Source of the DNA: Bacteroidales bacterium
GTDB lineage: Bacteria; Bacteroidota; Bacteroidia; Bacteroidales; UBA932
NCBI GenBank assembly: GCA_017454265.1
Contig: JAFTDJ010000049.1
Location: forward strand, 1-64,000
Direction of reading: 5' to 3'
DNA: 64,000 bases
The notes beneath the pieces are model-generated. The model searched no databases, had not been told where the DNA came from, and saw only the letters and a program-made list of their open reading frames with translations. Shown piece by piece: positions 43,266 to 52,097 of the stretch (positions within the stretch are counted from its first letter, which is position 1; each line of letters opens with the position of its first letter). The position numbers and the translations under genes were made by a program.

Positions 43266-44093
43266 CTAAAGTGCCGCTATCATTCTGCAGAACAGTTCCG
43301 TCATGACGTCGGTCGCTATGCCGGCCTGCTGGACCACGTCGTCTCCGTCGTTGAAATTCTTGGGAACGTTGCGCGAGTTGGCCTCGTTGGTCACGACCGA
43401 CATTCCGAATACGCGTATGCCGCAGTGGCGGGCGACGATTACTTCGGGGATTGTGGACATTCCCACCAGGTCTGCGCCTACTTCGCGGAAAAAGCGGATT
43501 TCAGCTGGAGTTTCGTAGGTGGGACCTGTGCTTCCGAAGTACACGCCTTTGCGCAGGTTCAGCCCCATCTGTACGCCGAGCTTTTCTGCAAGTTGCTGCA
43601 GCTCAATGTCGTAAGCGCAGGTCATGTCGGGAAAGCGGGGGCCGAATGCCTCAAGGTTGGGACCGATGAGAGGGTTGGGCATCATATTGATGTGGTCCTT
43701 GATGATTACGAGGTCTCCTACTTTGTAGTCTATGTTTGTGCCTCCCGCGGCGTTGGACACAAAGAGGAACTTGATGCCAAGGACGTTCATAACCCTGATT
43801 CCGAGGGTTACCAGTTCCATGGGATAGCCTTCGTAGTAATGGAGGCGCCCCTGCATCGCAATGACCTTCTTGCCGCCCAGGTCGCCGTAAATGAAATTGC
43901 CCTTGTGCCCCACTGCGGTGGACATGGGGAATTCGGGCACTTCGCTGTAGGGGATTACTATCTGGTTCTCGATTTTGTCGGCCAGCTTTCCGAGGCCGCT
44001 GCCGAGAACTATTCCCACGGTAGGAGCTTCATCGCCGATGCATGATTTGACATATCGCGCAGCGTGGTTGATTTTTGCTGTTCTTTCGTCCAT
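43266..44093 (-). CDS. Purine nucleoside phosphorylase
   Basis: A 275-residue trimeric-type PNP that phosphorolyses inosine/guanosine. The phosphate-binding GIVLGSGLGKLAD is near residues 27-39, then GRLHYYEGYPM near 83-93 and the VSNAAGGTNIDYKVGD segment. The MTAP/PNP pattern is complete. It starts 4 bases after the deaminase gene, giving a purine-salvage pair. Confidence 0.93.
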   Translation of the reverse strand: MDERTAKINHAARYVKSCIGDEAPTVGIVLGSGLGKLADKIENQIVIPYSEVPEFPMSTAVGHKGNFIYGDLGGKKVIAMQGRLHYYEGYPMELVTLGIRVMNVLGIKFLFVSNAAGGTNIDYKVGDLVIIKDHINMMPNPLIGPNLEAFGPRFPDMTCAYDIELQQLAEKLGVQMGLNLRKGVYFGSTGPTYETPAEIRFFREVGADLVGMSTIPEVIVARHCGIRVFGMSVVTNEANSRNVPKNFNDGDDVVQQAGIATDVMTELFCRMIAAL

Positions 44094-44097
44094 AGTG

Positions 44098-45366
44098 TTA
44101 CAATATTCTGGTTATTTGTTTTCTGGCTTCTTCAAGAATCTCTTTCTCGCCTTCTATCTCTCTGTGGCGCATCACGAACCGGCCTCCGCAGATTACGGAG
44201 TCTATGCAGTCCGAATGTGCCGAGTAAATAAAGTTGGCAAGAAACGGGGCGGGGGACAGAAAGAAACTGTTCTCCGTGTCCACTATACTGATGTCTGCTA
44301 CAGCGCCTTTTTCCAGCTTGCCGGCGTTAAGCCCCAATGCTTTGGCCCCGTTTACCGTGGCCATCGCCAGCAGCTCGTCCAGCGGCAGTGCTTTTGGATC
44401 CATCCTCCATGCCTTCTGGAACAGGGCGGCGGTTTTCATGGCTTCCAGTATGTCGAGGTTGTTGGAGGAAGCGCATCCGTCCGTTCCTAAGCAGATGTTG
44501 ATTCCGGCGTCACGCATTTCGTTATAAAGGAACTTGTATCCGGAAGAAAGCTTTGCGTTGGAGTTGATGTTATGTATGCAGTGTACTCCCCGGGCGGCGA
44601 GCAGTTCAATGTCGTGTTCGCTGAGCCAGAGAGTATGGGCCGCCAGCAGGTTCGGTCCGAGCACGCCAAGCTCTTCCAGGTACTCCACCGGAGTGAGTCC
44701 GCCGTGCGCGGCCTTGCAGTCTTCCACTTCCTTGCGGGTCTCAGACAGGTGGATATGCAGGTTGAGGCCCCTCTCGCGGGCAAATTCAGATACCCAGCGT
44801 ATCATCGGCTCGCTTACGGAATATATGGCGTGGAACGCCATCTGATAGATGCTTCCGCTGTTCCTTACACCGTCTGCCATCTCGTACCAGCGGAGGCATT
44901 GTTCCTTTTCCCTCTCGGTCTCTTCCGGGTCGCCTTTGTCAATCACATCGTAACCCAGGGCATGGCGTACGCCCATCTCGCAGGCTGCTTTATGGGTGGC
45001 GGGGAAGAACCAGTACTGGTCGTTGAAAGTGGTCGTGCCTGTGCGGATCATTTCTATGCAGGCGACTTTGGTGCTCCAATAAACAAAATCGGCGTCGAGC
45101 TTGTCTTCTATGGCCCAGATTTTACCCAGCCAGTCGTGGAAGACCATATCTTCGCCGATGCCCTTCATAAGGGCCATACCCGCATGGGTATGCATGTTTA
45201 CAAAACCGGGAACAGCGACTTTGCCGCTGCAGTCCATTATTTCAATGTCTCCGGCAAGCTCCCAGCCCAGGCTGCTCCCGACAGGCGCAATATCAGCTAT
45301 TACGCCTTTGTCTATGAGAACGTCCCCGGGCAATCCGTTAACCTGGATGTTCCGCAGGAGAATCAC
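44098..45366 (-). CDS. MtaD-type amidohydrolase (SAH/MTA or related deaminase)
   Basis: A 422-residue metal-dependent hydrolase of the 5'-methylthioadenosine/S-adenosylhomocysteine deaminase group. The metal ligands are in FVNMHTHAGMAL (HxH), HIHLSET, AAHTLWL and CLGTDGCASSNN. The TATMA-like segment LLAMATVNGAKALG is conserved. The product would feed the neighbouring nucleoside phosphorylase. It is 4 bases after the DUF3276 gene. Confidence 0.88.
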   Translation of the reverse strand: MILLRNIQVNGLPGDVLIDKGVIADIAPVGSSLGWELAGDIEIMDCSGKVAVPGFVNMHTHAGMALMKGIGEDMVFHDWLGKIWAIEDKLDADFVYWSTKVACIEMIRTGTTTFNDQYWFFPATHKAACEMGVRHALGYDVIDKGDPEETEREKEQCLRWYEMADGVRNSGSIYQMAFHAIYSVSEPMIRWVSEFARERGLNLHIHLSETRKEVEDCKAAHGGLTPVEYLEELGVLGPNLLAAHTLWLSEHDIELLAARGVHCIHNINSNAKLSSGYKFLYNEMRDAGINICLGTDGCASSNNLDILEAMKTAALFQKAWRMDPKALPLDELLAMATVNGAKALGLNAGKLEKGAVADISIVDTENSFFLSPAPFLANFIYSAHSDCIDSVICGGRFVMRHREIEGEKEILEEARKQITRIL

Positions 45367-45370
45367 CTTT

Positions 45371-45712
45371 CTAGAGGTCTTCGAATTCTACGGAACGCTC
45401 TTCGGGATCGCGCTGCGGAATTGTCCCGCCGAAGCAGGTGTCTTTGATGTACGTAATAACTTCGTCAAGCCCCTCACGGAATTTCTCAAAATCCTCTTTG
45501 TAGAGGAAAATCTTGTGCTTGTCGTAAGTGAAGGTGCCGTCTGGATTGTTCCTGCGTTTGCTCTCCGTAATAGTAAGGAAGTAATCGTTGTTGCCTTTCG
45601 TCGACTTGACGTCGAAGAAATATGTTCGTTTACCGGCCCTCACCGGTTTGGAAAAGACGTCTTCTGAACCACGCTCCTGAAATCCTGCCCTGTCGTAATC
45701 GTCTCTGTACAT
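45371..45712 (-). CDS. DUF3276 / PUR-alpha-like nucleic acid-binding protein
   Basis: A 113-residue member of the Bacteroidota DUF3276 family with a PUR domain fold: VRAGKRTYFFDVKSTKGNND, FLTITESKRR and the KIFLYKEDFEKF helix. PUR-domain proteins bind single-stranded DNA or RNA. It is first in the operon with the deaminase and pnp. Confidence 0.88.
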   Translation of the reverse strand: MYRDDYDRAGFQERGSEDVFSKPVRAGKRTYFFDVKSTKGNNDYFLTITESKRRNNPDGTFTYDKHKIFLYKEDFEKFREGLDEVITYIKDTCFGGTIPQRDPEERSVEFEDL

Positions 45713-45742
45713 ATAGTAAAAAAATTAAAGGTTGATTTGTGC

Positions 45743-45750
45743 AAAAATAT
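45743..45750 (-). promoter_or_regulatory. -7 element of DUF3276-mtaD-pnp operon
   Basis: TATTTTTG on the minus strand, 30 bases before the start. It is divergent from and closely spaced with the nusB element. Confidence 0.5.
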
Positions 45751-45771
45751 AACTTTTTCTCAGATTATGTT

Positions 45772-45779
45772 ATCTTTGC
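45772..45779 (+). promoter_or_regulatory. -7 element of nusB operon
   Basis: TATCTTTG, 21 bases ahead of the nusB ATG. No TTTG lies at the exact -33 position. Confidence 0.55.
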
Positions 45780-45800
45780 AGGAAAATTTGTTTGAAAAAG

Positions 45801-46718
45801 ATGCTGAACAGAAGAATCCTCAGGATAAAGGCTTTCAAAGTCATATACTCACGGGTGGAAAATCCATTGATGGAATTGAAGGATGCCGAATCCGAGCTTG
45901 AACGCTCCTGCGAAGCCACGAGGGATTTGTATCTTACCCTTCTTGCACTTGCCTGCCCCCTCACGGAAGAAGCGCGTTCGCGTATTGAGGCGGCCCGTTC
46001 CAAGTTCAATCCGAGCGCTGACGAGCTCAACCCCAATATGAAATTTGTAGAAAACGGGATCGCCCCTCTGCTGGAGGAAGACCCGGATTTCAGCAAAATC
46101 GTCAAGAAGAAAAAGATATCTTGGGAGAATGACGACGTTTTTCTGCGCCACCTCTACGAGGCCGTACGGGAGCGTGACTGGTTCAAGGCTTATATGCAAA
46201 AGCCTGGCCGGTCCCTTTCCGAGGACGCCTCGGTTTTCTCCCGTATCTATGAGGAGGAACTTCCGGACAACCAGGAACTGAGCGACATACTTGAAGACAA
46301 TTCCATTTACTGGAACGACGAACTTGAGTATGCGCTGACATGGTGCTGCCGCACTATGGAATCGCTCGGGCGCGGCCGCCGCTGGAATCTGCCCGAACTG
46401 TATATGAGCGAAATGCCGGGATCGGAGGGGAAAGACAGCGACAAATCATTTGTGTACAACCTCGTGCGCGCAGCGTTCCGAAACTACGACAAATATGCGC
46501 AAATGGTTGCGGAAGTAACTCCCAAGTGGGACTCAAAGCGTATCTGCGCCACAGATCTTGCGCTTATCGTATGCGGGCTTGCAGAGGCCGACACCTTCAG
46601 CAATATCGATTACCGCACGACCATCAACGAATTCGTGGAAATATCCAAGTACTACAGTACCCCCGAAAGCCGCGCTTTCGTAAACGGTGTTCTGGATAAA
46701 CTGATAAACAAAAAATAA
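45801..46718 (+). CDS. nusB: Transcription antitermination protein NusB (long form)
   Basis: A 305-residue NusB, about twice the usual size. The N-terminal MLNRRILRIKAFKVIYS and the C-terminal helical core ICATDLALIVCGLAEADTF plus FVNGVLDKL match NusB. A central insertion of about 150 residues is typical of Bacteroidota. ATG 45801 is preferred over an in-frame TTG at 45792. It acts in rRNA antitermination and heads the yajC-ybbR-coaE-DUF5606-rimO series. Confidence 0.9.
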   Translation: MLNRRILRIKAFKVIYSRVENPLMELKDAESELERSCEATRDLYLTLLALACPLTEEARSRIEAARSKFNPSADELNPNMKFVENGIAPLLEEDPDFSKIVKKKKISWENDDVFLRHLYEAVRERDWFKAYMQKPGRSLSEDASVFSRIYEEELPDNQELSDILEDNSIYWNDELEYALTWCCRTMESLGRGRRWNLPELYMSEMPGSEGKDSDKSFVYNLVRAAFRNYDKYAQMVAEVTPKWDSKRICATDLALIVCGLAEADTFSNIDYRTTINEFVEISKYYSTPESRAFVNGVLDKLINKK

Positions 46719-46724
46719 CGCGTT

Positions 46725-47120
46725 ATGAATTTTATTACTGTTATGCTTCAGGCCTCAGCCGGAGCAGCCGGCCAGCAGGGCGGTGGAATGTCCATGTGGA
46801 TTATGCTCATCCTTATTTTTGTGGTGATGTGGCTTTTTATGATCCGTCCTCAGCGCAAGCAGCAGAAAGAGGCCGAGCAGTTCCGCAACAGCCTCAAGAA
46901 GGGAGACAAAGTGGTTACCGCCGGCGGTATCTACGGCACCATCGCAGAGGTGAAGGACGGCGAGCGCTATGTCCTGCTGAGAGTCGATAACGACGTAAAG
47001 ATCAAGGTGGACAAGACCTCCCTGCAGAAAGATCCTTCCGCCCCCGCACCAAAGCCGGAGGAACCCAAGGAACCCAAGGAGTCCAAGGACCCTAAAGAGC
47101 CCAAGGCGGAAAAGTATTAG
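46725..47120 (+). CDS. yajC: Preprotein translocase subunit YajC
   Basis: A 131-residue single-pass inner-membrane protein. The helix (MWIMLILIFVVMWLFMI, residues 24-40) is followed by RPQRKQQKEAEQF and GDKVVTAGGIYGTI, the YajC signature. The C-terminus has a Lys/Glu/Pro repeat tail (PKEPKESKDPKEPK). Confidence 0.95.
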   Translation: MNFITVMLQASAGAAGQQGGGMSMWIMLILIFVVMWLFMIRPQRKQQKEAEQFRNSLKKGDKVVTAGGIYGTIAEVKDGERYVLLRVDNDVKIKVDKTSLQKDPSAPAPKPEEPKEPKESKDPKEPKAEKY

Positions 47121-47123
47121 CAG

Positions 47124-48053
47124 TTGAAGCGCTGGACGCAATTCCTCCTTTGCCTGCTGCTTTCCGCAAGCATCTGGCTGATTCACAACCTTTCGCAGAA
47201 CTATGCGGGGGTTGTGAACGTTTCCATTCTTGCCCAAAGCGGTCTCAAGGGACGGGCAGCTGTCTCCAGAGGGCCTGTAACCGTGAGCGCCCGATGCTCG
47301 GCAACCGGTTTCAAGCTGCTGCAACTTAAGCATATGCACAGGACCGTTCCGGTGAACATCCACTCGGAAGACCTGGTCTGGGCGGGCGATGACCATTATA
47401 CCGTATCTGCTGCCGAAATGGCTAAGTACAGCTCTGATATCTTCGGAGACGGAGTTGCGCTCATTACGTTCCTGAACCAGAACTACGTGTTTGAATTTGC
47501 CCCGGAGAATTACAAGACGGTGCCGGTTCAAGCTGTGTTCTCCGCGGACTACGAGCCTCAGTATATGGCGGCCGGCCCCATGAAGCTCACCCCTGATTCC
47601 GTCACGGTGTACGGTGAAGATTCCAAGCTTGTCCTGGTTGACAAGGTGCTGACAAAGTCCCTTAACCATATCGACCTTGACAAAAGCCAGGGAGGTGAGG
47701 TCAAACTGGTTCCAGTAAGCGGCGTGCGTATGTCGGACACGAAGGTTACCTGGTCCCTGGATGTGGTACGCTATGTTGAGGTCCGCTCACAGGTGAAAGT
47801 GGGTGTCCGCAATGTGCCCCGCGGGGTATCTCTGTCCGTGTATCCTTCTACGGCTACGGCCATATTCCGTTGCCAGTTCCCGGCGAAAGGGGCTCCTGCC
47901 GAATCCTGCGAGTTTTATGTAGATTATGCAGATTTCGCAAGATCCCTGTCAGGCCGTTGCGTACCTGTATGCGAGAACCTTCCCCCTTACGTGATAGAGT
48001 GGCGCATGAGCCCGGAAATCTTTGATTGTATGATAAGGGAGGACGCCCAATGA
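47124..48053 (+). CDS. YbbR-like domain protein
   Basis: A 309-residue protein with an N-terminal membrane anchor (FLLCLLLSASIWLIHNLS) and tandem YbbR-type beta domains (PVQAVFSADYEPQYMAAGPM, SVTVYGEDSKLVLVDKV). It starts with TTG at 47124, three bases after yajC. YbbR proteins are linked to cyclic-di-AMP cyclase in Firmicutes; the role here is unknown. Its stop overlaps the coaE ATG. Confidence 0.85.
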   Translation: MKRWTQFLLCLLLSASIWLIHNLSQNYAGVVNVSILAQSGLKGRAAVSRGPVTVSARCSATGFKLLQLKHMHRTVPVNIHSEDLVWAGDDHYTVSAAEMAKYSSDIFGDGVALITFLNQNYVFEFAPENYKTVPVQAVFSADYEPQYMAAGPMKLTPDSVTVYGEDSKLVLVDKVLTKSLNHIDLDKSQGGEVKLVPVSGVRMSDTKVTWSLDVVRYVEVRSQVKVGVRNVPRGVSLSVYPSTATAIFRCQFPAKGAPAESCEFYVDYADFARSLSGRCVPVCENLPPYVIEWRMSPEIFDCMIREDAQ

Positions 48054-48568
48054 CCACCGTTCTCGTGACAGGACCCATTGGAGGTGGCAAAACCACTGTC
48101 TGCCGCTATCTGGAGGCGTCTGGATATCCGGTGTATGACTGCGATTCCCGCTGCAAGGGCCTTTATGAAAACGTCCCCGGATTAAAGCTGAGGATAGAGA
48201 ATGAACTCAAGGTGCAGTTTTCGGAACTGGGCGTCATCTTTAAGGACGCAGATCTTAGAGAGAAGCTGGAAGCCATTGTGTATCCGCTTTTGCTGCGGGA
48301 TATCGAAAACTGGAAAGATTCATTGGATTGCAGCCTGGCTTTCATCGAGTCGGCTGTTGCCCTGGAGAAGCCGTTGTTCCGCAACACCTATGATAAAGTG
48401 CTGCTGGTAAAAGCTCCCAGGCGCCTGCGTCACTCCCGCAATCCCAAAGCCGCTTCGAGAGAGGCTCTGCAGAAATTCGACAAGTCATTGATTGATTATA
48501 CGATAGACAACGGTTCCGGCCTGGAATCGCTGTATGCAAAAATAGAAAAATTTTTAGAACAGTTATGA
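48050..48568 (+). CDS. coaE: Dephospho-CoA kinase
   Basis: A 172-residue P-loop kinase for the last step of CoA synthesis. The P-loop is GPIGGGKTT (residues 8-16), with YPVYDCDSRCKGLYE following and RLRHSRNPKA as the lid region. It is somewhat short and divergent for CoaE. I start at ATG 48050, which overlaps the ybbR stop, rather than at an upstream in-frame codon. Confidence 0.82.
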   Translation: MTTVLVTGPIGGGKTTVCRYLEASGYPVYDCDSRCKGLYENVPGLKLRIENELKVQFSELGVIFKDADLREKLEAIVYPLLLRDIENWKDSLDCSLAFIESAVALEKPLFRNTYDKVLLVKAPRRLRHSRNPKAASREALQKFDKSLIDYTIDNGSGLESLYAKIEKFLEQL

Positions 48569-48999
48569 AAACAGATTTGGCCAAAATTCTGTCCGTTTCC
48601 GGTCAGCACGGTCTTTACCTCTATCTGGCACAGGCCCGTAACGGTGCCATTGCAGAATCCCTGAAGGACAAGAAGCGCACGGCGTTCGATGCGCACAGCA
48701 AAATATCCACTCTTGCCGACATCGCAATCTTTACATCCGAAGGCGAACTCCGCCTGGCAGATGTTTTCACTGCCATGAAGGCTGCAGCAGATGCCGGCAA
48801 CGCCGTTCCTGAGCCCAAGGCGGACGCATCCGCAATCAAGGCTTTCTTCGCCAAGGCTGTTCCCAACTACGACGAAGACCGTTTCTATGTATCTCATATG
48901 AAGAAGGTTCTCGACTGGTATAAGGAGCTGGAACAGTACGCTTCCCTAGATTTCGTCACCGACGAAGAGCGTGAGCAGCAAGTTGAAAAAGAGGATTAA
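48565..48999 (+). CDS. DUF5606 domain protein
   Basis: A 144-residue Bacteroidota-specific protein. MKTDLAKILSVSGQHGLYLY and the YDEDRFYVSHMKKVLDWYKE segment define the DUF5606 family, of unknown function. It overlaps coaE by 4 and rimO by up to 29 bases. Confidence 0.85.
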   Translation: MKTDLAKILSVSGQHGLYLYLAQARNGAIAESLKDKKRTAFDAHSKISTLADIAIFTSEGELRLADVFTAMKAAADAGNAVPEPKADASAIKAFFAKAVPNYDEDRFYVSHMKKVLDWYKELEQYASLDFVTDEEREQQVEKED

Positions 49000-50266
49000 A
49001 GTCATTACGCTCGGCTGTTCCAAGAACAGCGTGGACACCGAACATCTGCTGGCGGCCCTGCCGGCGGATGAGTTTGCCGTATCTGATGAGGCTCCTCTGG
49101 ATTATCTCCTCTACAATACCTGCGGCTTCATCGGAGATGCCAAGGAGGAATCCATCCAAGCCATTTTCGAGGGGGTGGAGGCCAAGAAAAGAGGGGAGGC
49201 CGGGCGTCTTGTGGTTTTCGGCTGTTTGTCGGAAAGATACGCCGCCCAGATGCCGAAGCTGATTCCGGAAGTGGACGCATGGTTCGGCGCAAGGGACCTT
49301 AACCCGTTGCTGCGCTACCTTGGAGCCCCGCCGTCCCGTTTCGTGAAACGTCATCAGGAGAACAGGCGCGGCTATGCCTACCTTAAAATATCCGAGGGTT
49401 GCGACCGGCGCTGCTCATACTGCGCCATACCATTCATCAGGGGAGCGCATAAGTCTGTGCCTGTTGAAGATCTCGTGACCGAGGCCGGACAACTTGCTTC
49501 CGAAGGCGTAAGCGAGCTTATACTCATTGCCCAGGATACTACTTTTTACGGCCTCGACCTTTACGGCCGCAGGTCGCTAGCAGACTTGCTGAAGGCCCTC
49601 TCTGGAATAAAGGGAATAGAGCGCTTGCGCATACATTACTCGTATCCCGCCGATTTCCCCGAGGACGTGCTGGAACAGATGGCGCACAACCCGAAGGTTT
49701 GCAAATACCTGGATATCCCCCTGCAGCATATCTCAGACGTGGTGTTGGACAATATGCACCGCCATATCGACGCAGAGGGCACACGCCGCATCATACGGCG
49801 CCTGCGCGAAAAGGTGCCGGGGGTGGTGCTCCGCACGACAATGATTGCAGGCCATCCGGGAGAAGGGGAGAAGGAGTTCCGGGAACTTCTCGACTTCCTG
49901 CGGGAAGCCCGTTTCGAGAGGCTGGGAGCTTTTATTTATTCCGAGGAAGAGGGAACATGGGGCGCCGCCCACCTGCAGGACTCCGTGCCCGAGGAAGAGA
50001 AGCGCCGCCGACTTGATGAGCTCATGAGCCTACAGTCCGAAATTTCCCTCGAGTACAACCGGTCTCGCATAGGCACAGTCGAACGCGTGATGGTAGACGA
50101 TGCGGTGGGTGGCAATCTGGTATGCCGCAGTCAGTTTGAGAGTCCGGAAGTTGACGGCGAAATACTCGTGCCGTACGACGGCTCCGCTGCGGCATTGATA
50201 GGCCAATACATCGACGTCCGTATTACCGATGCAGACACCTATGATCTGATGGCGGTCCGCCTCTGA
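48971..50266 (+). CDS. rimO: Ribosomal protein S12 methylthiotransferase
   Basis: A 431-residue radical-SAM methylthiotransferase acting on S12 Asp88. The N-terminal UPF0004 domain has LGCSKNSVDTE and NTCGFIGDAKEES; CDRRCSYCAIPFIRG is the radical-SAM CxxxCxxC; a TRAM domain ends the protein. The start is GTG 48971 or TTG 48983, both inside the DUF5606 gene. Confidence 0.94.
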   Translation: MSSKLKKRIKVITLGCSKNSVDTEHLLAALPADEFAVSDEAPLDYLLYNTCGFIGDAKEESIQAIFEGVEAKKRGEAGRLVVFGCLSERYAAQMPKLIPEVDAWFGARDLNPLLRYLGAPPSRFVKRHQENRRGYAYLKISEGCDRRCSYCAIPFIRGAHKSVPVEDLVTEAGQLASEGVSELILIAQDTTFYGLDLYGRRSLADLLKALSGIKGIERLRIHYSYPADFPEDVLEQMAHNPKVCKYLDIPLQHISDVVLDNMHRHIDAEGTRRIIRRLREKVPGVVLRTTMIAGHPGEGEKEFRELLDFLREARFERLGAFIYSEEEGTWGAAHLQDSVPEEEKRRRLDELMSLQSEISLEYNRSRIGTVERVMVDDAVGGNLVCRSQFESPEVDGEILVPYDGSAAALIGQYIDVRITDADTYDLMAVRL

Positions 50267-50286
50267 ACAGTACTGTCTGTTCAGAG
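50261..50286. terminator. Perfect inverted repeat spanning rimO and glpC stops
   Basis: CTCTGAACAG (50261-50270) and CTGTTCAGAG (50277-50286) are exact reverse complements around a 6-nt loop. Each arm contains the stop codon of one converging gene. There is no T run, so it is at best a non-canonical bidirectional terminator or a 3'-end stabiliser. Confidence 0.55.
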
Positions 50287-51519
50287 ATTGGCGGACGCAG
50301 TCTTTTTCAGGTCCAGGGCTTCTGCAAGAATGCTTACAGGGTTCTTTACAGGTACGCCTGTACTCATCTCAATCTGCCATTTGCAGGTCTCGCACTCGCA
50401 AACTACGAATTCAGGTTTGACTTCTGCAATATTGTCGAAGAGAGGACGGCCTATCAATTGGGACACCTTGAAATTCTCTTTCTTGAATCCGTATGTTCCC
50501 GCAATGCCGCAACAGTTGCTTTCCAGTTCGGTAAGTTCCATGCCCGGAATCATCCTGAGAAGTTCGGTGGTGAAAATACCCCATCCGAGTCTTTCCTGAT
50601 GGCAGGGACAATGATAGGCGGCACGCGCCTTCCAGCCTTCTTTCCACACTGGCTTGAGCTCTCCTGATACAATTCCCTTGTAAAGAAACTTTTCAACCAG
50701 GTGAATATGTTCCCTGACCACTGAGTTGTCCACCTTCAGGAGCTCGGGATATTCTTCCAGCAAGGTCATAGTGCAGGTGGTGGATACGGTCACTATCTCG
50801 CGACCTTCCTTCACTTCCTTCGCAAAGGCGTCCACATTGATCCTGGCATCGCGTGTGGCAGCTGGAATCATGCCGTTGGCTATCTTGGCCACTCCGCAGC
50901 AGCGCTCGTTATTGATCAGTTGTACCCCGATCCCGAAGGCATTCATAACGGCCACGAAATCTTTGCCGAGCTGAGGATAATTGTAGTTTGCATAGCAACC
51001 GTGGAAGTAGCTTATCTGCTTCTTGAATGCATCCTGTGCCCCGGCGGCGTTCTTCTTGAACCAATGCACAAATGTTTCGGAGGCGTATTTTGGAAGGGTC
51101 CTGCGCCTGTCGACGCCTAAGGTGAAGTCCATTATGCCCTTCACCGCGCCTAGCCCCAGGGAAAAGTTCACCAACGGGGCAAAACTGCTGGCAAGCGGGC
51201 CCATCTGGTCCGTGCTGGCGAGCATTACATCGCGGAGCTTGGGAGACTGGCGTCCGAAGTCTATCCGAGCCTGCTGTATCAGGTCTGCAATCTTCACTCC
51301 GGAAGGGCATGCAACCTCGCATCTCTTGCAGTTAAGGCAATATTTCAGGGAGTCGTCGAAGAAAATGCCGTTCTTGAGGCGGTAGCGCTCGCCGTCGGGG
51401 CCGGAACGCTTGGGGCCGCCGTACTTTGGGTTGTTGGCCATCACAGGGCACACGGTCTCGCAGAGCGAGCATTTCTGGCACTGTTCGAAATTCTTTGCGC
51501 TGATATTTGTCTCCTGCAT
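50281..51519 (-). CDS. glpC: Anaerobic glycerol-3-phosphate dehydrogenase subunit C
   Basis: A 412-residue membrane-associated iron-sulfur subunit. Two ferredoxin motifs, CQKCSLCETVCP (about 14-25) and CLNCKRCEVACP, and two CCG-type cysteine sets (FHGCYAN, RCCGVAK; YHCPCHQ, NCCGIAG and CETC) are present. It passes electrons from GlpAB to menaquinone. It is 2 bases after glpB. Confidence 0.93.
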   Translation of the reverse strand: MQETNISAKNFEQCQKCSLCETVCPVMANNPKYGGPKRSGPDGERYRLKNGIFFDDSLKYCLNCKRCEVACPSGVKIADLIQQARIDFGRQSPKLRDVMLASTDQMGPLASSFAPLVNFSLGLGAVKGIMDFTLGVDRRRTLPKYASETFVHWFKKNAAGAQDAFKKQISYFHGCYANYNYPQLGKDFVAVMNAFGIGVQLINNERCCGVAKIANGMIPAATRDARINVDAFAKEVKEGREIVTVSTTCTMTLLEEYPELLKVDNSVVREHIHLVEKFLYKGIVSGELKPVWKEGWKARAAYHCPCHQERLGWGIFTTELLRMIPGMELTELESNCCGIAGTYGFKKENFKVSQLIGRPLFDNIAEVKPEFVVCECETCKWQIEMSTGVPVKNPVSILAEALDLKKTASANL

Positions 51520-51521
51520 AA

Positions 51522-52097
51522 TTATTTCCTCCTTATGGCTGTTACGGCGTCCTGCGCGCTTTTCTTTATCTGCTCCGTTGCGTCCGACTGAGCGCTGCTT
51601 ATGCCGGACAGAATTTCACCGGCAGGGAAGAGATTCACTATCGGTTTTCCGTCCTTGAGGGCACATCCGTCCTTGGTCCTGACTCCGAACTCCAGGAACT
51701 TCTGGGGCGCGGTGAATGAAGGGTCGAACCATTTGCTGCGGTCTTCTTCGTATTCTACGTCGAGTCCGAACAAGGGTTCATAGACCTTGTCCATATCAGC
51801 GACTATGCCTTTCGAGAAGAACTTTCCTGTGGCGAGAATGAAACTGTCGGCCTCCAGGAGCACGTCCTCCAGCTTCTCGGTGCGAACGCTCAGGAGACGG
51901 TTGTCTTCGAATTGCCCCTCCGTTACCCTGTCTCCGGTGAGCAATGTGCCTCCTGCTGTGCTGAATTCACGTCTGGATGCGTTGTGCAGGGAAAGGCCCT
52001 CGGCGATTACGGCACATTTGAGACCGGCTTCCTGCAATGCGGTGGCGGCTGTCATCCCGGCCAGTCCGCCGCCAATGATAATAACGTCAAACTTCAT
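51522..52097 (-). CDS. glpB: Short GlpB-like subunit
   Basis: A 191-residue FAD-binding protein between glpA and glpC, so the anaerobic G3P dehydrogenase subunit B by context. The N-terminal MKFDVIIIGGGLAGMTAAT is a dinucleotide fold, and the C-terminal LFPAGEILSG closes the FAD domain. E. coli GlpB is about 420 residues; here the middle substrate-like domain is missing. No frameshift is visible, so this seems a natural compact form. It starts 11 bases inside glpA; longer in-frame starts merely shadow glpA. Confidence 0.78.
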   Translation of the reverse strand: MKFDVIIIGGGLAGMTAATALQEAGLKCAVIAEGLSLHNASRREFSTAGGTLLTGDRVTEGQFEDNRLLSVRTEKLEDVLLEADSFILATGKFFSKGIVADMDKVYEPLFGLDVEYEEDRSKWFDPSFTAPQKFLEFGVRTKDGCALKDGKPIVNLFPAGEILSGISSAQSDATEQIKKSAQDAVTAIRRK

